A stretch of DNA of 38,651 bases from Haplosporangium gracile. Its lineage: Eukaryota; Mortierellomycota; Mortierellomycetes; Mortierellales; Mortierellaceae. The stretch is from NCBI GenBank assembly GCA_015499985.1, contig JAAAUF010000340.1, positions 1 through 38,651 on the forward strand. Direction: 5' to 3'. How positions within the stretch are numbered: the stretch's first letter is position 1; each line of letters begins with the position of its first letter. Both the position numbers and the translations under genes were made by a program. Shown in pieces: positions 33,176 through 38,651 of the stretch. Below the pieces are notes generated by a model. It had not been told where the DNA came from and did no database searches. It saw only the letters and a list, made by a program, of their open reading frames with translations.

Positions 33176-35743
33176 ATGGAGCGACCAAAATATCTCGGAA
33201 GTACATCCTTCATTCACGCTGAAGCCCGGCTTTCCAGTTATTTCACCACGACCACAGTGGCTGACTGGGATCTCGCCGCGTTTCTGCTATCCGGCGGGGA
33301 TGTTGAGTCATTCGTGAGCACTCTCGAGCGCATCAATGATACGAAAACTGTTAACAGAGACATACGGAAGCACGCATGGACTCTATTGAGATTTTTCAGC
33401 ATTGAACAGCATGTTGCCATTGCAACAAATCAAGTTGAACAAGCGCGGAACCGGCTCACTCTCCAAGGATACGAGCACCGAGAGGTTCAGGAGGATTTGC
33501 GCTCCACATTTGAGGGACATCTGGTAGGAATTTCAATGTCGATAATTTGGCTGTTCCCTGGCCGCATATTTTGGGCTACTCTGACTTCGAATTTTGTTTA
33601 CGTTTTTAGGCTAAGAGACGCTGCGTTACCCAAGCACAACCCCGCCCAAGTATGTTGAATGATGTGATTCCTCTCTACTTGCACTCCACTTGTCACTGGT
33701 CTTAGTGCCATTAAGCCAGGAGGATAATGCATTGTATGTGGAATGCTGTCTAGTTACACACCATACCATGTGGGTACGCTATTGACTTGAATCCTTTACA
33801 CTTCCTTGTTGTAGGTTTGTTGGCGTCAGGCACTTCACCGTCTGCGTTGTCGATGACAGGAGTTAACCTCACGGCAGACATCTCCCATCCAGCTCCATCA
33901 CTGCCCACCGATAACATTCGCAGCTCAAGTAAGCAAGCGATGCCCTTTTAACAATCCTACTAACGCTTTCGTTGTAGTCTTGAGCGCTAATACTTACTAT
34001 TCTTTTACTTCTTTGGGTGCTCGCTAATACTTTCTAGAGTCCATAAAGCAACCCCATGATACTTTCGACGATGAGGGGGCCGGATTCCGAAGACCCCGCG
34101 AAACAAATGTGAGTACAATTTGAAGGTGAAAAACGGCCAATTATGCCATTGGGAAGGCCCCAAGAGCAAACTTTCTTGTTTAGTCTATTGGTCAAGCTCA
34201 CGTTTCTTCTTTATAATGTTAAAATAGCCCCTTCTCCTACATCCATCCCCACCGAGTCTCAAGACAGTCCTCCAGTCTACACTGCTGGACAAGAGAGAGA
34301 CCCCTTTCAGGCGTGCGAAGATGATGACGAGGACGAAGACGGTAACGCGGGTGCTGGTGAGGAAAACGACGTCCTCCTACCAGACAATACGGATCAAGCC
34401 TTCCGATTCTCTGCAATGCTCGACGGAATCGACGTGGCCATTGGATTCCAAAGTCTTTTCATTCACATCAGGAAGACAAAAGTGTATATTGACGATATCG
34501 ACCAAGCTCTGTAAGTGTTTGTGGTGATGATGTTGCCTTGTAAGCTCTTCGTTGCTAAAGGATATAGTCGCTGGCTCGCTCAAATATGTCTTTGATATGG
34601 CCCTATAGTGCTAGGTCCGGTGTTATCTTATTGGGCAGGGAGGGAGCCGAGATCCAAAAGCTCCACTTTGGAGAGAAGACCCTTTTTCAAATGCGCGAAA
34701 AAGCTTTGACAAAGTGGCAGGACACTGAAGCAATGACTTGTCGGAACCAAGTGCGTGCATGGCTGGATGTAAGTATTACGTCTTGATGGGTCAGTTTCAA
34801 AATGAGCGCCTGGAAGTCATGCTATTACTTAATCGCATCTATACGGTTTAACAGCCCCACGAGGACCTCGGGTATGATCGCACGAAGTCTTTGAAGCACA
34901 TTTCGGAGAGTGCGCCATTGGACAGCAAGCACCAGAAGCTCTGGACCTTCCTCATGGCTGCGGTGCAAGAGTTTCCCGAGTCTGACAGCACAAAAGGCTA
35001 CTCAGAGTCAACGTCTATCTCATCGTTTATACTGCCATTGTGCAGGGTGTTCATGAGTATGCCCAGCCAAAGAGTATACTTGAACTTGTAAGGCATATGG
35101 CTGACATTTCCGTCTTTCCAAATTCAGTCAGTCAAAGGCAGTCAGTCAGGGGATTAACTCGTGTTATTAATGCACATATAGCGTTGACTCGACGACAGAA
35201 TCCGGGCGATCGCGCATTGGCTCCAGAAGTCGGAAGGAACCTGACCTCGCGCTGGAAATTAAGGATGGGTCCAATAAGATTGTATGTGAGGTGGGATTTG
35301 GAGAGGTGACTTCACACGCACAGAAGAGTTACAAGAAGAAAAACGCTAAGGATTTGGTCCGAATCGGACTCTCTTTGAAGGATGCCCTGGACTTTATCGG
35401 GGATTCGTATGGGGTTCACGACGCAGTTCTTGTCGGATGGCAAGTCGTTGGCCAAATCATGGCGATCTACCTCATGTTCAAGTGCGGGAATCTGTACATT
35501 CTGATCCACGTCCGCGATGTTACGATCCCTGACAACCTGACAGAACTTGGCACGATCAGTACCCAGATAAAGGTCTGGGATGATTTGAAGGCCACCATAG
35601 AGCAAGGCCTGAGTCCAGTCTTTGAAGCCGTGGCATCTGGCAAAAGACGAGCGGTCGGCTCTGCCTCTCCTCTTGGTCCTACGCTCCCAAGGATCGAAAC
35701 GACCCGCACCCCTGAGTTCAAAACCTTTCTAAGTAGAGTGTAA
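33176..35743 (+). CDS. Lineage-type protein with PD-(D/E)XK-like core
   Basis: Proposed exons are 33176-33523, 33610-33649, 33815-33928, 34038-34108, 34228-34510, 34609-34768, 34855-35087 and 35182-35743, about 600 residues. All junctions keep phase except exon 4 to exon 5, which is off by one base, so there is either a frameshift or an exon boundary I could not find. The N-terminal 190 residues are helical then Ser/Pro-rich. An acidic stretch (CEDDDEDEDGNAGAGEEND) precedes a helical region. The last 250 residues contain VDSTTESGRS, RKEPDLALEIKDG and VCEVGFGEVTS, laid out like the D...PD...E core of restriction-endonuclease-like folds. KDLVRIGLSLKDALDF and a hydrophobic beta-rich tail follow. 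The usual catalytic Lys after the Glu is not seen (EVG, EVT). Similar proteins form large families in Mortierella-type fungi (recalled). No substrate can be named. Confidence 0.6.
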
Positions 35744-36101
35744 GAGCTTGCACAGGACTCACTTTACAGTACTGTACATATTTTTTCTTTGCATTCATAT
35801 TCACATATCCCTTAAGTAAAGTAAGAGTAGTCAAAGTAAAGGCATCATCAACGCGACCTATATGAAGCAAGGATTGAACATGCCGTCATCAAAGGATCAA
35901 AAAGCAGCGTCGCTATGAACGCTTGGCTGACCATTTGGTTTCTCTTGGTGGCGACGTGCGAAAGGCAAAGCACTGACCGCTTGGTTGACATGCACAGCAC
36001 TAGCCGCTTGGCTTGTTTAGCTTAAGGCAAAGTACCGACCGCTTGGTTTGTCTAGCCTTGCGAGCAAAGCACAGATCCCTTGGTTCATAGGCAAAGCATG
36101 A
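35744..36101. repeat. Spacer with degenerate 40-50-bp repeats
   Basis: From about 35920 to 36100 a loose unit of the form GGCAAAGCAC..GACCGCTTGGTT recurs four to five times at irregular spacing. It ends at the start of the Fanzor-like relic. The stretch before it holds only the 3' end of the previous gene. Confidence 0.6.
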
Positions 36102-38486
36102 CAGCAGCCCCTTCCACAGCAACCCCTTCAACAGCAGCCCCTTCCCCTTCAGGAGCAGCTGAATAAGCTTGATGCTGAAGACCGTTTAATTCTCGAGAAG
36201 CTATGCCCAAAGTTTACCGTCGAGGACATTGCTAACGGCAGCAACATCAACGACGGCACAACAGAGGATTTTATCAAGCCCGATAATTGTGACACGATGA
36301 AACATTAGACAACAAGAACGAATCCCTTAAGTTCTTGATGTGTCTGTTGAATGCCGTGCATTCTGGCACACTGCCTAAATGGCAGAAGGGGAAGGAAAAG
36401 GGGAGTGCACTCTCAATTGACAGTGCAAGCGCAACCTGTATCTTTATCGAACGAGTCCGGGGTTTTCTGCCAGCAATCACGAAGGACGGGGACGGGTTAG
36501 AAAGGGACTTTGCGGGTTCGAGCTTTTTACGATCAGCCGCCTTGCATCTGTCGGTTGAGCTGAAAAAGCACTACAGGAATGGTTCGACGGATCTTTGCAA
36601 AAAGGTAAAGATTGTTTGGATGCGAAAAAAGGTTACTATTGAATCCTTTGTTTAAAGTTGACCGAACGCTGTTATTGACGTTCTTCATTTTTTTCTTCTG
36701 TGTTTTCTATAAAAAAGATTATTCTCCTCAAGAAGAAGCTCCTGCCACTCGAAGCAAGGGATTGTGTCGATCCCGACATCACTGCAACTGAGAATTTCGT
36801 CCTTTTGAACAGGGTTTGCGGTTGCCCTCGTTCATTGGTGCCGATGTCGTCTTTTGAAAACAAGTTTATCCTTGTCTTCGAGTTGGATCTTACAAGGATC
36901 TTCTGGCGGGATCCGATGTTGAAAAAAGAGCTTCAATCCTACGCATGACCCGACTTCCCAAATATCGAGTACGCCGACCAAGTGACTCAGAGTGATGTCG
37001 GAATGTGACTCTCTAGGGCAGTACCCGGTTGCCTTATCACGAAGTTACTCACTGACATTGGGGGATACTCGGAGGCGGAACGGAAAAAGCTGCGAAGCTA
37101 CTCTCGGTCGACTGGCCTGATGCCTCTTGAAGATACAAGACGACACATACAACAAATCTGACACACCGACTTTCAACCTACATCATTCAAGGACAAGGGC
37201 TATGTCCTCCGTGGATCCAGTCGTACCGATGGTTTCCGTCTCCAGCTCATCGCCTTCAAAATGAACGAGCTGCATTCAGTCAAGTACCGACAGTTACTGG
37301 CGGATCGACTCCCAAATCGTCTCACTTTTACTGTTGCTGGCACAGATTACTTTCTGACGGAGATTCGGAAAGTGGTGTCTACTCCGCAGGAATTTGTCGA
37401 CCTCTGGGAATGTGATCCGAAAAGAATCAAGACTCTCGATATTGACTTGGGACAAGCGTTTGTGGTGGAAGCAAGCGCTTTATTACCCTCTCGCAACAAG
37501 CACCTTGGCGCGGAAGATGGTCCAGAGGGAGTCTAGAAGAATCCATTGGTCAAGCAACCTACGACAAAGTATTTCAACCTCGCAGTTAAGCAGAAAGCGG
37601 TGTATCAACCTACCTTCAAGCACCGGCGTTGGTTGGAGCAGAGAAGGGCACAGCCGCTCGAGGGAGAAGATCCATCAGCCACATCGAGACCAGTCTACCC
37701 GCCCGCTTTGGTCCTGATGCGAGTATTGCCGAGTATACAACAAAGGTACAAGAGGTAGAGGCCCAACTGGGCTCCTTTATGGTAGCGTTGCCTTGAAGAA
37801 ACATCGAAGGAACGCCAGAAAGGCTCGCGACGAGGAGTACCGTCTGATTGCCAATCGTTTGCTCGAGATGGTTGGAGGATCATTGGGAGCCAAGAGAAGG
37901 GAGAGCAATAAGGTCGTCATTGGAGTTGGCCTGGGGCCAGTTCTCTTCCAGGATCAGGCTCTCGTCGCTGCACGAGTCTTTTGAGTCGTGCTTCTCAAAA
38001 AGTAAGTACGCTTAACTATTGCTCTTCGTCTTCTGTTATCGCTGGGATATGCGGCACGCAGAGACTGACTATGCTTTATTTTGTTCTTTTTCTCTCTTAG
38101 GCATGATCGCTTGGATACATCGTTGTCGGTGTAAACGAGTTTTACACTTCGAAGAAGTGTCCAACTTGTGGAGAGTTCGTTGGCCAAGTGGATCTCCGGC
38201 GCCTGTATTGTTTAAGATCAGAGTGCAAAAAGCACATGCATCGAAATGTGATAGCCGGCCACAATATCTGTAATGCCATTCGTGGCCACCTCCTCAAGCA
38301 AGAGCGACCGTGCTGCATCCAGCCCAAGGACATTGACGGCAATTATCCCTGGGAAGATAAACAGAGTTTCAGGCCCTGCTCTGGGGGTCTGGTGCTGGTG
38401 AGCACAAGGGCAAAGGCAAAGGGGTCAAACGAAAGGTGACCGACGAGGGAATGGATTCCTGTCAACCCAAGAGAGTAGCAGTGTAA
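36102..38486 (+). pseudogene. Decayed Fanzor/TnpB-like (OrfB zinc-ribbon) gene
   Basis: Pieces of one protein lie in order on the + strand in shifting frames. They are a Gln/Pro repeat start (QQPLPQQPLQQQPLPLQEQL), KLDAEDRLILEKL, SFLRSAALHLSVELKKHY, KGYVLRGSSRTDGFRLQLIA, then the RuvC-I segment TLDIDLGQAFVVEASALLP (Asp codon 37444-37446). KKHRRNARKARDEEYRLIAN and VVIGVGLG follow. The C-terminus has YIVVGVNEFYTSKKCPTC and a second zinc pair, then MHRNVIAGHNICNAIRGHL and a basic tail ending at 38486. Fanzors are eukaryotic RNA-guided TnpB relatives carried by transposons. The frame is broken by in-frame stops at 36306, 36946, about 37005 and 37159, and by several shifts. The RuvC-III motif should read HRDxxAxxN but has Asn (codon AAT, 38245-38247). 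One intron (36605-36717) and another near 38001-38100 look real. Inactive relic. Confidence 0.78.
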
Positions 38487-38651
38487 TTTCCTATTTTAGT
38501 AATTTTTGACCATTTGTCTATAAGCAAAAACATACGGGTCTTTGGAGGGCTTGACTCTTCCTCCTTTCATCGTATTTACTTCTCTCTACTCTTCCATATA
38601 GCGCGCGCCAGCTAGTCCCGACAGCCGAGCCACCGAAAAGCATCGAATTCA
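38487..38651. other. Right-end spacer
   Basis: The last 165 bases follow the Fanzor-like relic. This is where an element's right end and guide-RNA scaffold would be sought, but I see no clear inverted repeat or hairpin by eye. Confidence 0.4.

Noticed and set aside
32604..33317. Plus-strand ORF starting MGIYFSSF as a gene
   Set aside because: It spans the 92-bp duplication, overlaps the start of the lineage gene in another frame and has no protein-like pattern.
35744..38651. Terminal inverted repeats or target-site duplication around the Fanzor-like relic
   Set aside because: I looked at both ends by eye and found no convincing matching termini; decay or a different carrier element would hide them.

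Overview
The window is nuclear DNA from a filamentous fungus. Genes are split by many short GT-AG introns. Several coding strands carry long CT-rich leaders, and intergenic DNA is full of purine/pyrimidine-rich simple repeats. A Zn(II)2Cys6 regulator, a ROCK-type kinase and lineage-type accessory families together suggest an early-diverging fungus of the Mortierellaceae type (inference; no rRNA is present to prove it). Two 10-N runs (13604-13613 and 27681-27690) mark assembly gaps, and both fall inside introns.

Left and centre (about 2.3-28.3 kb) form a conserved housekeeping block. I rebuilt exon structures by hand with reading phase checked at each junction. The genes are: an F-box-less Cdc4/Fbw7-type WD40 propeller (+); an acidic protein starting MNWTGG that resembles the N-terminus of vertebrate meiotic REDIC1 (-); a seven-exon Zn2Cys6 transcription factor (-); an HMCES/YedK-type SRAP protein with added ubiquitin- and PCNA-binding motifs (+); an unrecognised coiled-coil protein (-); the Vms1/ANKZF1 peptidyl-tRNA hydrolase of ribosome quality control (+); and a 14-exon ROCK-type AGC kinase whose split PH domain contains HR1-like segments and a C1 finger (+).

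Right (about 28.7-38.5 kb) is an accessory island. It holds a broken RRM fragment of a Cwf5/RBM22-type splicing factor, two divergently oriented genes of what looks like one lineage-specific family (one with a PD-(D/E)XK-like core), a 92-bp direct repeat, a degenerate repeat tract, and a decayed Fanzor/TnpB-like gene. In the last, the RuvC-III aspartate has become asparagine and the frame is broken repeatedly.

The genes do not form an operon-like pathway. DNA-damage/recombination (SRAP, REDIC1-like) and protein quality control or ubiquitin themes (Cdc4-like, Vms1, UIM motifs) recur, but co-location alone does not show joint function. The most unusual items are the Fanzor relic, the SRAP tail, the MNWTGG protein, the in-frame-skippable zinc-cluster exon and the nested PH/HR1/C1 arrangement of the kinase.
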